64,000 nucleotides of DNA, taken from assembly GCA_949316235.1 (NCBI GenBank), contig OX438749.1, positions 19,112,414 to 19,176,413 on the forward strand. The letters run 5' to 3'. The DNA is from Oegoconia quadripuncta. Lineage: Eukaryota; Arthropoda; Insecta; Lepidoptera; Autostichidae. Under the pieces are notes generated by a model, which worked only from the letters and a program-made list of their open reading frames with translations, made no database searches and was not told where the DNA came from. Position numbers and translations under genes: made by a program. Shown one piece after another: positions 47,276-58,568 of the stretch (the first letter of the stretch is position 1; every line of letters starts with the position of its first letter).

Positions 47276-47513
47276 GAACCGATTGCTGTAGTGGATAGTG
47301 ACCCTGTCAGCGAAACCAACGGTTGCGGGTTCGAATCCCGCGAGGGGTAAATGTTTGTGTGATGAATACAAACATTTATTCCCAAGTCATGGATATTTAT
47401 ATAGATATTTATGTATGTTTATCCGTTATCTACTATTCACAGCACAATCTTTGCTTAGTTTAGGACTAGATGATTGGTGTAAGTGTCCGAAATATTTATT
47501 TATTTATAAATTT
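47276..47513 (+). mobile_element. SINE family A abutting a broken family-B SINE
   Basis: ACCGATTGCTGTAGTGGATA head, perfect B box GGTTCGAATCC, full body and tail AAATATTTATTTATTTAT. It starts exactly where a minus-strand family-B fragment (47212-47275) stops. Confidence 0.85.
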
Positions 47514-48600
47514 GATGAGGTTGGCCCATACAGCCATGTCTTATTTCTTCAGTTGTAAGTTAGTCTCAGTCGAAACAAGTAATTCGTCGTATACAGAGTC
47601 TAGTCACGGTCAAGTCATCCTTCAGTAAAGTGGCAGAATGCTTTACAAAAGATTTTGGCGGCTTCTTGTGGGAACCCGAAAGCTTCGTTACGCACTTTAA
47701 TTTACAATTCCCTTCACTTGTACACCATCACTAATTTTTGCTGCACAATATTCTGCCATTATTAAGCTTCAAAAGTCAGAATGCACAAATTATAAGAATT
47801 ATAAAGAAAAATGCAACTTCACTCGCCGAGATCCCGCCAAGAAGCCCAATAATTTTTCACGCGCCAAAATATTCATATGTTTTTTTTATAATCAAACAGC
47901 GTTCTATTCGCAAGCCAGTTCGATTTTTAAATAAAACCTTCGCTAAGTTATCCCCGTCGTTGTCATGTATCAGAGTTCCATTTTTAAATAACACGGCAGA
48001 TATGAATTTTCTTAATAAGTTATTCGGCCGCTAATCACGACAGATAAGGATTTCTAAGCAACTTTACGTAGTACGATAAGTAGTAAGATAGTGATATACA
48101 TATACACTAGTTTGCTACATCGGATGTTGTCAATCTATCGGGTATCTCACAAACCAGTAACCCCAATATCAATCCAATCCAAAGGTCGTACCGTACGAAC
48201 CGTATCATTACGCGCTTTGCTTCGCTCCGTAATGAAAAATGCCCCCGGCTCTCTTTGTTTCATACCCAGTTCCAGTTCAACCACACTAGTTAGTGTTCCA
48301 TTTCCTTTGCTGTTGTATTATTACGAGTATATCAATTTATTGGGTAACTGTAATCAAAACAATGGGGAACGCTATGGTTACCAAATGGTAAGTATTGTTG
48401 TTGTTTGTTACAAATAACAAACAAGTATAGTTTCACCAATTTATCTATGAACAGAGTGATAGCACTACGTTTATCTTTGCTACATACACAGAATCTAAGT
48501 AATATAATAAATGCGAAAGTTTGGATGTTTGTTTGTTTGTTTGTTGCTCAATCACGGCGGAACGGATGAACGGATTTGGATGAAATTTGGTTTACTTATA

Positions 48601-48706
48601 GGTAGAACAACGGGTTACCACTTGGCCTCATCACACGTGATGTTAAGTGAAGATAAGGTGGAAGCGTACTGATCCAGAAAACCCATCTTATTTGGGGGAC
48701 TATCTG
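48601..48706 (-). mobile_element. SINE family B 3' fragment, rearranged
   Basis: ACAACGGGTTACCACTTGGC, GTTAAGTGAAGATAAGGTGG and TTATTTGGGGGACTATCTG; internally shortened. Confidence 0.65.
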
Positions 48707-48764
48707 TAATTAAATTTATTGGACCTTTACATCAATTAATTACTCGTATTGAATTTGATGATAG

Positions 48765-48888
48765 GTTTGCCTGGAAGAGATCGCTGTTAGCGATAAGGCC
48801 GCCTAATTTGTAGTTTCCATAAGATATTTAAATGTACCTTCCTTATTTAAACAATAAAGTGTATTTGATTTGATTTGATTTGATCAAT
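48765..48888 (+). mobile_element. LINE 3' end ending TTTGATTTGATTTGATTTG
   Basis: TTGCCTGGAAGAGATCGCTG, TTAGCGATAAGGCCGCCTAA, CAATAAAGTGTATTTGATTT. 5'-truncated retroposed tail. Confidence 0.6.
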
Positions 48889-49335
48889 TTATCAAGACCA
48901 AACTAGACAAAACCTATAACTACTTATGAATACTATATGACGGATAAACCCATAAATTTTTATATAAACATTCCATAGGAAATTAATAAACATTTGAAGT
49001 CGTAGAACAAATATTTTTCCTTTTGAGAAGTAGCCTAGATATCAGATGCTTCCAGCACCAAGCTGGACGTTTCGTATAAAAACCAAATGTCCCTGTTTTT
49101 CGAAATAAACTGAACACATAAAAAGTAAATAAATGGTTATATTCCCTTTGATTAAGAGCCACGTCTGGATCGTGTAAGGGTTTTTATCATGTCTACTTCG
49201 CGGACGTAAAAGGCAATTACCCACTAGAGCACAAGCCGATGAAGCTGTTGTGGCTAAAAGCGTTGTAAGTAATGTCCTGGTTCCACGTGTTATTGGAAAA
49301 AAACCGAATCCAGTTATGTTCAGATTGGTTTTTTA

Positions 49336-49373
49336 AGGAATGCAATAAATGATTAGAGTTTGAGTTTGAGTTT
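49336..49373 (+). mobile_element. Short LINE tail (GCAATAAATGATT..TTGAGTTTGAG)
   Basis: Only the last about 38 bases of the same 3' end as at 21.29-21.33 kb are present. Confidence 0.4.
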
Positions 49374-49410
49374 TGTATGTGGCAATACAGGGTATAACCA
49401 AATTGACAAT

Positions 49411-49893
49411 TGACGATTGATTAGTGTAGTGGATCGTGACCCTGTCAGCGAAACGAACGGTTGCAGGTTTGAATACCGCGAGAGGTAAATGTTTGTGTGA
49501 TGAATACAACATTTGACGAACTGTTTGGTGTAGTGGTTAGCAACTCTGACCACTACCTATACCAATAGGTTGCGGGTTCGAATCTCGCTAGGGGCAAATG
49601 TTTGTGTGATGAATACGGACATGTGTACCCGAGCTATGGATGTTTTCATTTATAATAAGTATTTATTTACAAAAAAATAATATTTATGTAGTATATCAAG
49701 TATCCACAACACAAGCCTATAGTTGCTTACTGTAGATCTAGATGGCGCTGTGTGTATGTCTAAGGATATTTATTTATTCCCTAGTCATGATGTTTATATA
49801 AATATTTATACGTTATCTAGTATCCATAGCACAGGCATAGTTTGGTACTAAATGATTGGTGTAAGTGTCCGAAATATTTATTTATATTTATTT
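49411..49893 (+). mobile_element. SINE family A interrupted by a family-C SINE
   Basis: The left part 49411-49506 (GACGATTGATTAGTGTAGTG ... GATGAATACAACATTT) and right part from about 49768 (ATTTATTCCCTAGTCATGAT ... GTCCGAAATATTTATTTATA) are the two halves of one family-A SINE. The C element sits between them with ATTT/ATTTATT at the junctions. Confidence 0.82.
49508..49775 (+). mobile_element. SINE family C nested within family A
   Basis: GACGAACTGTTTGGTGTAGT head, GGTTCGAATCTC B box, GATGGCGCTGTGTGTATGTC 3' motif and TATTTA tail. It splits the surrounding family-A SINE. Confidence 0.85.
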
Positions 49894-50049
49894 AGTGCAG
49901 TAAAAAACAGATGAAATAACAATAAAAGTATAATGATTTATAGAACTAAAAAGAAGTACATAAGTGTAGGGTTCCTTGCTGGTTCTTCTCTGGAGAGTCA
50001 GTTTTGTGAATGACCAGTAATTTTCACCGTTCTTCGATTGCCGTCTACT

Positions 50050-50450
50050 AGTAAAAACCGGCCAAGTGCGTGTCGGGCCACGCGCAGTGTAGGGTTTCGT
50101 CCTTGCCCTCACAATATGCGGACTTTTTGTTGTTTATTGTATTGTATATTATTAAATATATTTATTGTATATTTTATTAGTTTTTCGACTATTACTCATT
50201 AACTTAAAATCTACTTGAAATAGTGTTTCGAATGACCTGACTATCCAACGACACCTCACACGATGGGGTACAAAAAAAAAGAAGTACCATACATTTTTTT
50301 TTCACGATTATATTTTCAATTTTGTCACCGTGAATAAGTTTAATTACAGCTTTCTAGTATTAAGACCCTCTGGGCTAAGCTTCGGACAGACAGACGGACG
50401 GATATGGGGCAACTATAAGGGTTCCTTGTCGATTATGGAACACTAAAAAT
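50050..50450 (+). repeat. Dispersed element with AACCGGCCAAGTGCGTGTCGG start
   Basis: AAAAACCGGCCAAGTGCGTG at one end and, about 330 bp on, CGGACAGACAGACGGACGGA with GCAACTATAAGGGTTCCTTG. The 'accggccaagtgcg...gggttcc' plus 'cagacagacgg...ataagggttcc' combination is a very common lepidopteran repeat as I remember it. Related pieces occur near 59850-59930 and 60838-60905. Confidence 0.55.
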
Positions 50451-52679
50451 GGGTGGTTATCTACTTGGTCAGGAATTAAACAGCTCAGAGTAAGTACAGA
50501 CAGATACAAAGTACACTCATATATATCCGTAGATAAATTCCTCGTACCACCACAAATCATCCAATCGGATGCCTAAGTAAGTGTTAAGCTTGTCTGCAAC
50601 AGCCTGCAATGAATTCCAAATTTGTTCGATTTACAGTATGAATGCAAATAATCCAGCGCACGCGTTAGTAAATTTATTCATTGGAAATGCTTCCCCCTCC
50701 ATTAATGTTATTACTAGCTTATTCCCGCAACTCCGTTCGGATTAATCTGTAGTGTATACAAACTTAGCTAACTATGTTACACTTTGAGATATCAGCTGTT
50801 TATCGAACCTGATCGAAATCGAAGCTGCTAGTAATTCAGCTTAATTAATTAAAGATTCGCGCCGATCGGTTTCCAGGGTATTTAATAAGCATTAAAGGTA
50901 CTACGTTATTTGATACATACATAGACCATAAATCACTGCGTATAAATATGGGTGCGCGAACAAATCTTTTTTCACGCTTTTCTTAGTAGATAAAACAGTG
51001 CCATCTCTTAGAATCCTCTAGAACTAATAGGACTGCTGAGAATAAATGGCCTGAAACTACCGCGCACAACCAAAATTTTTTTAAGTTTGTGTTCACAACC
51101 TATTAATCTGTCACATGTCAAAACACATACCTACAATGCAAGAAAAAATTACAATATTGATTAAAAATATGACTTTTTTAGTACGACATTATTGTTGTTG
51201 TACTTAAAAGATTAGTATGTTTTTTGATCACATTTCTGTAGTAAGTGATGCATTTTTTCAACACAAATCAGCATTTGATACGATAACTCGCGAATGAAGT
51301 CGGTGTGTGACTGAGTTCCCATTGATTCCAATCCCGCGCTTTAACACCAATATTATATGGCGCCATTTTAATTGTATAAACTAATACTTTATGGATTGCT
51401 TTTTGAATGAATTATCTTTATACGTTTTTGTGGGGTGGCGAGTTGGTGATCGCAGGCCTGAATTATTCGTAACTAAACTAAGATGTTATCATATATCATA
51501 AACAAAAAAATATATATGCAAACGTTCATTGCATGGTGAAATTGTAAGAGAAATTCATGTGTCAATTTGGTTGAGTTTTGATGTGACACCACTTAACGTT
51601 GCGTCCCGGTACGTGCATAACTGTTTCCAATCCCAAAGTAATAAATGAGCAATAAATGTAATGAAATAAAAGTATTATGATATTTTTAGTAGTAAGGTTC
51701 AAAATTTACTAATTCTTACTTTGTAGCATTAATAAGTTTATTGGAAATAAGTGGGTGGAAAGCTTTTAAAATTATAGAGTTCATGGTCACGCCAGTATCA
51801 ACGAAGAATTAATAAATTGAAGGGAATAAGTGCAGTTAAAAAAGATACTTATTGCACAGATTGCACTTGAGAGCATAAACATGACAGAAGAATAAAAATT
51901 ATTTTAATTGGAGTCACAGAAATAATATATTAATGATCTCTGGAACACATTGGGTTACATTTTCGAATGTCGCGGTTCGATTACGTATATTATAGCTTTA
52001 GTGTTTCATTATTCCTTTGCACGGAATCTTTACAAACAAACAGACTTTCTTACCTGTATTTTATTATAAGTCCAGTGCCTTAACCTACCTAATTGTTTAT
52101 GTATTTATTGGGTTGAGTTATTGAAATAAATTTCCCTTGTTATACCGTTCAATGGCTTGATAGGAATAATACATTTTCCTTCATTCCATTTGCATGTTTA
52201 GTATGTTCAAAGGAAAATATGTTATTAAATTATCTTTTGCTCAAATATAGAAAATTCCCTGAACTATATACACGAATCTCCATGACACGGGGTTCCGCTG
52301 AATGTCGACACATCAAGTTAAGGTCTTGGGTGCGCTACAACCTGTCGCTATTTAAATTTTTTTGGGTGTATTTAGACATAGATAAATAATTAGACATAGG
52401 GCACCACAGAATAACAGCAACAAGAGTTACTATATTAATAATAAATATAGCAATTTTGGCATTGGGTAGTCCCATGCTGTGTTTGAAAAGGATGTAAGTC
52501 GCATAAAAATTTGTTTAAACGAGAAATATTGAATTTAGCATGTAAGGAAATTCGCTCTGCCAACTTCGACATATAGTAATAAAGCATCCAATCACGCGTC
52601 ACAACTTCATCAAAATTCAAAAACAGATTTATTTCGTAGGATAAAACTGTCTCTTGAAAGCGTCACATTTTTTGAGTTA
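50451..52679. other. No gene or element recognised
   Basis: AT-rich, few short frames. No SINE, LINE or splice-like exon found by eye; one of the least repeat-laden stretches in the window. Confidence 0.35.
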
Positions 52680-53029
52680 ATATTAAAATTGCTGCTCATT
52701 CACAAAGCTGACTTCCCGGAGAAAAACAATGAAGAAACTCAAGGGTTGCTCTTTTTTAATTAGGTTAGAATGTGTAATATTATATTGTATAATTGACTGA
52801 ATATCGCCGAGCGGTCTATGTCCATGCTGGCCAACCATAGATAGTCAGAAATTTTATAATAGCATTTTGTAAACATTGTCTGTTTTATGATGGTGTTGAA
52901 TTCATTAAAATGCAAATTTTGAATGTCAACTGGCACCTTATTATATGAAAGCGTATAGATTGTCCCAGTGACTTTGTATAAGACGGATGACATGAACAGC
53001 AAGTTTATTTTTATGTCGTATATTAACAT
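52680..53029 (-). mobile_element. Jockey-like LINE C-terminal fragment
   Basis: The minus-strand frame carries NKVPVDIQNLHFNEFNTIIK followed by QTMFTKCYYKISDYLWLASM, the usual jockey ORF2 C-terminal pattern (NKLP..I..L....FK..IK..L..KAYY.I.DYL). Beyond the coding end lies AAGAGCAACCCTTGAGTTTC, a common LINE 3' UTR motif. 5'-truncated. Confidence 0.6.
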
Positions 53030-53784
53030 TATGTATGTCTCTATTTTTCTTAAACGATTCTAGATTATTTCTTTTTTATACATTAAGTTTTCGTAAACAT
53101 ATTGCGATGCTAATATATCTATTTCCTTTGTTTTTACACACGATGACGATGACGATGTCGATACACTTACATAAAAACCTCATATATTTAAGTTTTTCAG
53201 TCGACGGAAGCTCAAGAATTTCATTACTGTAGTTCATATAGGCTTCTCCATTTTGTACTTCTAAGCTCACAGCTAATATCACTAGTTTACGGCTGGGCAT
53301 GAATCGGTTCACGTGATCTCCCCATTAAGCTATCTCCAGCGCGTGCGCAGAGTCCAGACAATGTGAAACAAAATGATACGAGTACTTAGGTGATTGTGAG
53401 TATAGTTAAGGGCTGAGTGTTTTAGAGATTCGAATGCAGTTTGAAATTAAAATTCTCGTGAACGACATTTTAAGTGAGAATAGATTGATATGTGAAGTTT
53501 TAATTTCGCGTATTTTTTTATTAATTGAAGCACGTGGACACTGAAAAGTAGACTCGAAGCATATATAATACCTTAAGGTAGGCAAGGATACGTGTAGAGC
53601 GACATAGTCACAAAAGTGACCAAGCTCTTTAAATAAAAGATTTAAAAAAAAGCATATATTACAACAGTGAAGTGTGAGAGCTATTTTTTTTTATTTATTG
53701 ATCAAAATACAAAATTACAAATCTTTTGTATATCGATCTTACGGAAACCTCATCGGTATTGAAAGTAACAAGTTTGTTGTTCTT

Positions 53785-54052
53785 CCACAGTAGTTCATTC
53801 TTCATCCCCTGATTATGGTTCATCCCCCGCAGATTATTATTCATCCCCCGTATATTATAGTTCTCCCCCGTAGATTATTGGTCAACCGCTATGGATTATT
53901 GTTCATCCCCCGTATATTATTGTTCATCTCCCGCAGATTGTGCTCTTTTCATTAATGTGTTTTGAAAATGTATATTCTCCTTTTGTGCAATAAAGTGTGT
54001 TTGTGTTGTATTATTGTTCATCCTCCGCAGATTATTCTTCATCACCCCTTCG
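53785..54052. repeat. Degenerate ~20-bp minisatellite split by a retroposon tail
   Basis: Units of the form GATTATTGTTCATCCCCCGCA repeat with variation over 53785-53940 and resume at 54012-54052. The gap holds TGTGTTTTGAAAATGTATAT ... GTGCAATAAAGTGTGTTTG, a LINE-like 3' end. Confidence 0.75.
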
Positions 54053-54316
54053 TTCGTTTCGTATTTTAAGTACGTGACAAAGAAGATGCCCTTATCTAGG
54101 AGTGATAAGATGCTGTGTCGGCATACATAAATTAAGGTATGTAGGATATCTGTAAAAATAGTAATTAAAATTTGTACTAGAAATAACAAGTTGATTAAAA
54201 ATATTAAAAAACCCGACTATAAAAATCCAACTAAAAGATGGATGTGTGATTTCGAAGCTCTCCACAAATCTGGTGCATAATGTTTCACTTGTAATATACT
54301 ATGCACTTCCAGAAAC

Positions 54317-54769
54317 CCAAGGCCATATTAGGTATGATGACACCTCTATTGTCCTTGGTATAATTATGAAGTAACGAGTTACATTTGCTTGGCATGTGTG
54401 CCCAACCCGCATTGGGCCGGAGTGGTGGTCTATGGCCCATACTTTAGCCGCCTCCTTGGCTTAATGTAAACAACATTGGGTTTACGATTTCGATCCCCAG
54501 CGGGGTACATGTTTAAGTACCAAACCGAGGTTTGGTTGGTGGTAGGGCATTTTAAATGTCCGTCTGGCTAGCTACCACTATCTTATCTAAATCTGCCGCC
54601 ATGCAGCAATGTTAATAGCATTGTTGTGTTCCGGTTGTCAGAAATAAGATAGCCAGTCCTCCAGATGTGTTGGGGTTTCCGGGTCAGTACGCTTCTACCT
54701 TCGACCTCATCTTCACTTAACATCAGGTGTGATTGAGGTCAAGTAGCAAACCGTTGTGCATAAAAAAAT
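54317..54769 (+). repeat. Duplicated unit: LINE-like 3' segment plus family-B SINE, copy 1
   Basis: 54317-54445 (GATGACACCTCTATTGTCCT ... GGCCCATACTTTA) is followed at once by a family-B SINE (54446-54769). The whole unit recurs at 59989-60451. The B head here has lost the segment between GTTTACGATT and CGATCCCCAGC, including the first half of the B box. Confidence 0.8.
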
Positions 54770-55068
54770 AAAAGGTATTCGCAAATACATTTTGATTACA
54801 CTTCTGAGCCAAAAAGAAATAAACTCTTCGGGACTAAATGGTCCCTAGGATTTAGGAGAATTTAGTTCTGAATATCTGGGGGCACGGCAGTGCCCCCGCC
54901 AAGTCGAGCGCGAAGCAAACACTGCCGTACCATCCTTTACTGGAACCATTTCGCCGCATTTTCAGGCCCCTATTTTAGAACCTCTGGATAAGACTAGAAC
55001 GCAGAAATTTTCGTCATCTGTAGGTCATTTAGTTCCGAAGTTAAGCGAAAGCAAAGTTTCGCATTTAT

Positions 55069-55109
55069 GACACTCACTCACTCACTCACTCACTCACTCA
55101 CTCACTCAT
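55069..55109. repeat. (CACT)n microsatellite inside a dispersed repeat
   Basis: About nine CACT/ACTC units between TTTCGCATTTATGACA and CATGATCATCAAAATAGAAC. The flanks from about 54880 (CACGGCAGTGCCCCCGCCAA) to 55200 (GGTTCAATGGCCACATAAAG) look like one element widespread in moth and butterfly genomes, from memory. Confidence 0.7.
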
Positions 55110-55171
55110 GATCATCAAAATAGAACTAGTACTTCCCATAAACTCAGAGAGCTGAAATTTGGTACAGAGTT

Positions 55172-55438
55172 ATGGTTCAATGGCCACATAAAGGGAAAAC
55201 TATAAAAACTAGGATAATCGAAGATCTGGAGTACCTGGTGACCCTGATTAGGAAACACAAGAGCCCAACCAAACAATTAGAGATCGACATATACCGCCTT
55301 TACAAAAAATATTCAACTTGGTGGGCCGCTTCATTTGATGTCAAAAATCGAAGGTCTGAAGAATCTGATGAAGAACCCTCAGCTGGTCTCAGCTGTATTA
55401 GAGATATGGTAATGCCCCCTTCTACTATTGGTACATAG
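55172..55438 (+). other. 88-residue open frame in a dispersed repeat
   Basis: MVQWPHKGKTIKTRIIEDLE ... LEIDIYRLYKKYSTWWAASF ... EESDEEPSAG. Hydrophilic, basic then acidic. It starts in the repeat that follows the (CACT)n run, and its last 25 codons lie in the 55365-55575 duplication. No family recognised. It may be a decayed transposon gene or chance. Confidence 0.25.
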
Positions 55439-55853
55439 AAAAATCGACTGTCATTGCAAAAATCCAGCGTAGTGGGACACATCTTCTAATTTAATCTAGC
55501 CTATAGCATCCCACTGCTGGGCGCATGCTTCCCCTTCTGCTTATAATACGCATATAAATAAAATTAAAGGAAAACTCAGGATAAGACTACACTGGCTTTT
55601 ATACTTATACTTACAAGTTTACAAGAAGAAATAGTCGAAGGATTAACTTTATATCTGACGAAGAACCCTCAGCTGGTCCCAGCTGTATTAGAGATATGGT
55701 AATGCCCCCTTCTACTATTGGTACATAAAAAAATCGACTGTCCAGCGTAGTGGGACACATCTTCTAATTTAATCTAGCCTATAGCGTCCCACTGCTGGGC
55801 GAATGCCTCCCCTTCTGCTTTTAATACGAATATAAATAAAATTTAAACGAAAA
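55365..55853 (+). repeat. Local ~200-bp direct duplication
   Basis: 55365-55575 and 55655-55853 share GAAGAACCCTCAGCTGGT through GGTAATGCCCCCTTCTACTA, CCAGCGTAGTGGGACACATC and CATATAAATAAAATT. The second copy lacks 13 bp (ATTGCAAAAATCC-like). The CCCACTGCTGGGCG..TGC.TCCCCTTC segment is a motif I know from many lepidopteran repeats. Confidence 0.75.
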
Positions 55854-56061
55854 ACGAACATTACACAAATTAAATAAACAAACGAAAATTTGGTCAAAAT
55901 ATAATGCATTGGCTAAGAGTGGCGGTGATACCCGCACGCGTCGCTAGATGGCGTGGACTGTATTTTAAAACGCGCTTACGTTTTGTTTTTCCGATAACCT
56001 TATATGGCAAAGTGGCAACCGGCCACGTTACAGTCGTTTACGACATTCTTCTATTGAGCTT

Positions 56062-56902
56062 GAATTAATATAGTCCGGTTTGAGTGCGGTTTTTTATATT
56101 AAAGCGTAATTTCTAAATTTACAATTTATAGTATACTGGTGGTTGGGGTGTGCCATATGCAAGATACTGCGCAAAGAGCTGGAACCCCGGTTAAACAAGC
56201 TCAAAGTCACTATCGCCGTAAATATGCGTCAATCACTATAAACCACGAGTTTACGGAGCTTGCAGTGGACACATTGGGCCCATGGTCCTGACATAAAAAA
56301 AATTGTATTGGATTTATCCATTACAGTTATCCATTAACCCCCCTGGAGATGTGAAAGCTGGTGCCTACTTTGCTCAACAGCTTGTACATTCAGCGGGGCA
56401 ATGGCGCTAGCGTACTAGGTACTATCCCGGCAAATTGGACAGCGTATTTTTACTATAATATATATTTTCAATTGTTCATACATACATAAAGTCACGCCTG
56501 TTTCCCCTAGGGGTAGGCTCCTGGGGTGGGAGGAGGGGTGCTCCATGACACCATTGCACCAATCTGTCGCCAGAACCGCTACGCATTGACGATGGAAATT
56601 TGCCACTTGGAAAACGTTGATTCAATAACCAGTCAATTGTAGGCTTGATAAAGCCACTAACGTATAAAGAATGTTATGTAAACGCCACACAGATTATTCG
56701 CTAATAGTTTGCCGTTGAACATTCTTAATAACATAATTAATAACATTAATAGCGGTTCTGGCGACAGATTGGTGCAATGGTGTCATGGAGCACCTGGTTT
56801 TGTACCCCTGTGTACCCTTCAACGGCCAAGTCACACAACATTAACTATAATAATAAAGAAATCGCAGTAAGGAACCTTACACTTGGCACGACTTTGTATA
56901 GA
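56062..56902 (+). repeat. 841-bp near-identical repeat, copy 1
   Basis: Begins GAATTAATATAGTCCGG and ends ACTTTGTATAGA. It matches 57178-58018 base for base with no indel and, by eye, two substitutions (T/A in CACGAGTTTACGG vs CACGAGATTACGG; A/G in CCCGGCAAATTGG vs CCCGGCGAATTGG). It contains a LINE remnant (YRRKYASITINHEFTELAVD TLGPWS-stop and frameshifted RAG/QRGN blocks) and a 45-bp inverted repeat. Confidence 0.9.
56537..56794. repeat. Foldback structure, 45-bp inverted repeat (copy 1; copy 2 at 57653-57910)
   Basis: Arms 56537-56581 and 56750-56794 are perfect inverted copies containing CCATTGCACCAATCTGTCGC, separated by 168 bp of AT-rich DNA. The same structure occurs 1,116 bp downstream. 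Could be a MITE inserted in the LINE remnant before the duplication. Confidence 0.75.
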
Positions 56903-57052
56903 CATCCAATAACGGATAAACATACATAAAATAAAAACATCCATGACTCGGGAATAAATGTTCGTATTCATCATACAAACATTTACACCTCGCGGGATTG
57001 GACCCGCAACCGTTGGTTTCGCTGACAGGGTCTACTACACCAATCGATCGTC
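56903..57052 (-). mobile_element. SINE family A, truncated, in the spacer between 841-bp repeats
   Basis: The minus-strand head is ATTGACGATCGATTGGTGTAGTAGACCC...; B-box-like GGTCCAATCCC replaces GGTTCGAATCC. The 3' part is cut within the ATCCGTTAT segment, right at the junction with the 841-bp repeat. The remainder of the spacer (57053-57177) has no recognised feature. Confidence 0.7.
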
Positions 57053-57177
57053 AATGTCAATGAATTTGACGTTATGTGGGAGTTGTGTGTTTGTTTGTAT
57101 TGTCTGAGTTTGTGTGTCCATTTTTAATCCCGACGCAAAGTACTTGGAGCGCGGTCAGTAATGTGTGCTCCGACACA

Positions 57178-58018
57178 GAATTAATATAGTCCGGTTTGAG
57201 TGCGGTTTTTTATATTAAAGCGTAATTTCTAAATTTACAATTTATAGTATACTGGTGGTTGGGGTGTGCCATATGCAAGATACTGCGCAAAGAGCTGGAA
57301 CCCCGGTTAAACAAGCTCAAAGTCACTATCGCCGTAAATATGCGTCAATCACTATAAACCACGAGATTACGGAGCTTGCAGTGGACACATTGGGCCCATG
57401 GTCCTGACATAAAAAAAATTGTATTGGATTTATCCATTACAGTTATCCATTAACCCCCCTGGAGATGTGAAAGCTGGTGCCTACTTTGCTCAACAGCTTG
57501 TACATTCAGCGGGGCAATGGCGCTAGCGTACTAGGTACTATCCCGGCGAATTGGACAGCGTATTTTTACTATAATATATATTTTCAATTGTTCATACATA
57601 CATAAAGTCACGCCTGTTTCCCCTAGGGGTAGGCTCCTGGGGTGGGAGGAGGGGTGCTCCATGACACCATTGCACCAATCTGTCGCCAGAACCGCTACGC
57701 ATTGACGATGGAAATTTGCCACTTGGAAAACGTTGATTCAATAACCAGTCAATTGTAGGCTTGATAAAGCCACTAACGTATAAAGAATGTTATGTAAACG
57801 CCACACAGATTATTCGCTAATAGTTTGCCGTTGAACATTCTTAATAACATAATTAATAACATTAATAGCGGTTCTGGCGACAGATTGGTGCAATGGTGTC
57901 ATGGAGCACCTGGTTTTGTACCCCTGTGTACCCTTCAACGGCCAAGTCACACAACATTAACTATAATAATAAAGAAATCGCAGTAAGGAACCTTACACTT
58001 GGCACGACTTTGTATAGA
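57178..58018 (+). repeat. 841-bp near-identical repeat, copy 2
   Basis: Second copy, offset exactly 1,116 bp from copy 1. The two share no flanking sequence at either end: CACA vs GCTT on the left, TTTCATT vs CATCCAA on the right. They therefore do not form a simple two-unit tandem array. The ends lack the TG...CA of LTRs. Confidence 0.9.
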
Positions 58019-58434
58019 TTTCATTACTTTTTAGAGATAATCAAGCAGCTCCATCGAGACTTGGCTAGTTTTTTACAGAATGTTTTTGGTGGGATTTGTT
58101 TTACTGCTGTTACTTACTGTTTGGAAGGACGTAGCTGACAATATATAGGGTACCTGTAAAAAAAGAAAATAAAAATTATAGTTACCAGTTTTAGTGTATT
58201 AACAGTGGATTAAAAATTTTGAATGCGCAAGCACAAAAATCATGTATTGTTCATTTGGAAGGTTGAAATTGGAAAATAAAACAAAGTTTTTAAAAATTAA
58301 TATATCGCCGAGTTACGGCCAAACCTCTATTGCGCATTAATTCAAAGAAACATTCGCGTATGTATTTATTTGGGTGATTTATTTATTTTATTAAAATTAG
58401 TTTACCGTGCACGCTACCTACTTGTCATGTGCAT

Positions 58435-58568
58435 AATGCTTCCTAACCCAAAGGTTGCATGGAAGAGATCGCTTTTAATGATAAGGCCGCCAAATTGTAC
58501 TATCCCCCTTTTCTTATTTCTTTTTATGCTTCTTATTGTTGTACAATAAAGAATATTTTGTTTGTTTG
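58435..58568 (+). mobile_element. LINE 3' end ending TTTGTTTG
   Basis: AAGGTTGCATGGAAGAGATC, GCTTTTAATGATAAGGCCGC, GTTGTACAATAAAGAATATT. Same tail class as 48765-48888. Confidence 0.6.

Noticed and set aside
48091..48417. 108-codon plus-strand frame
   Set aside because: No recognisable domain, no splice context and composition typical of non-coding AT-rich DNA.
56062..58018. 841-bp repeats as LTRs of a retrotransposon
   Set aside because: No TG...CA ends, no primer-binding site or polypurine tract, only 275 bp between them, and a LINE remnant inside each repeat.
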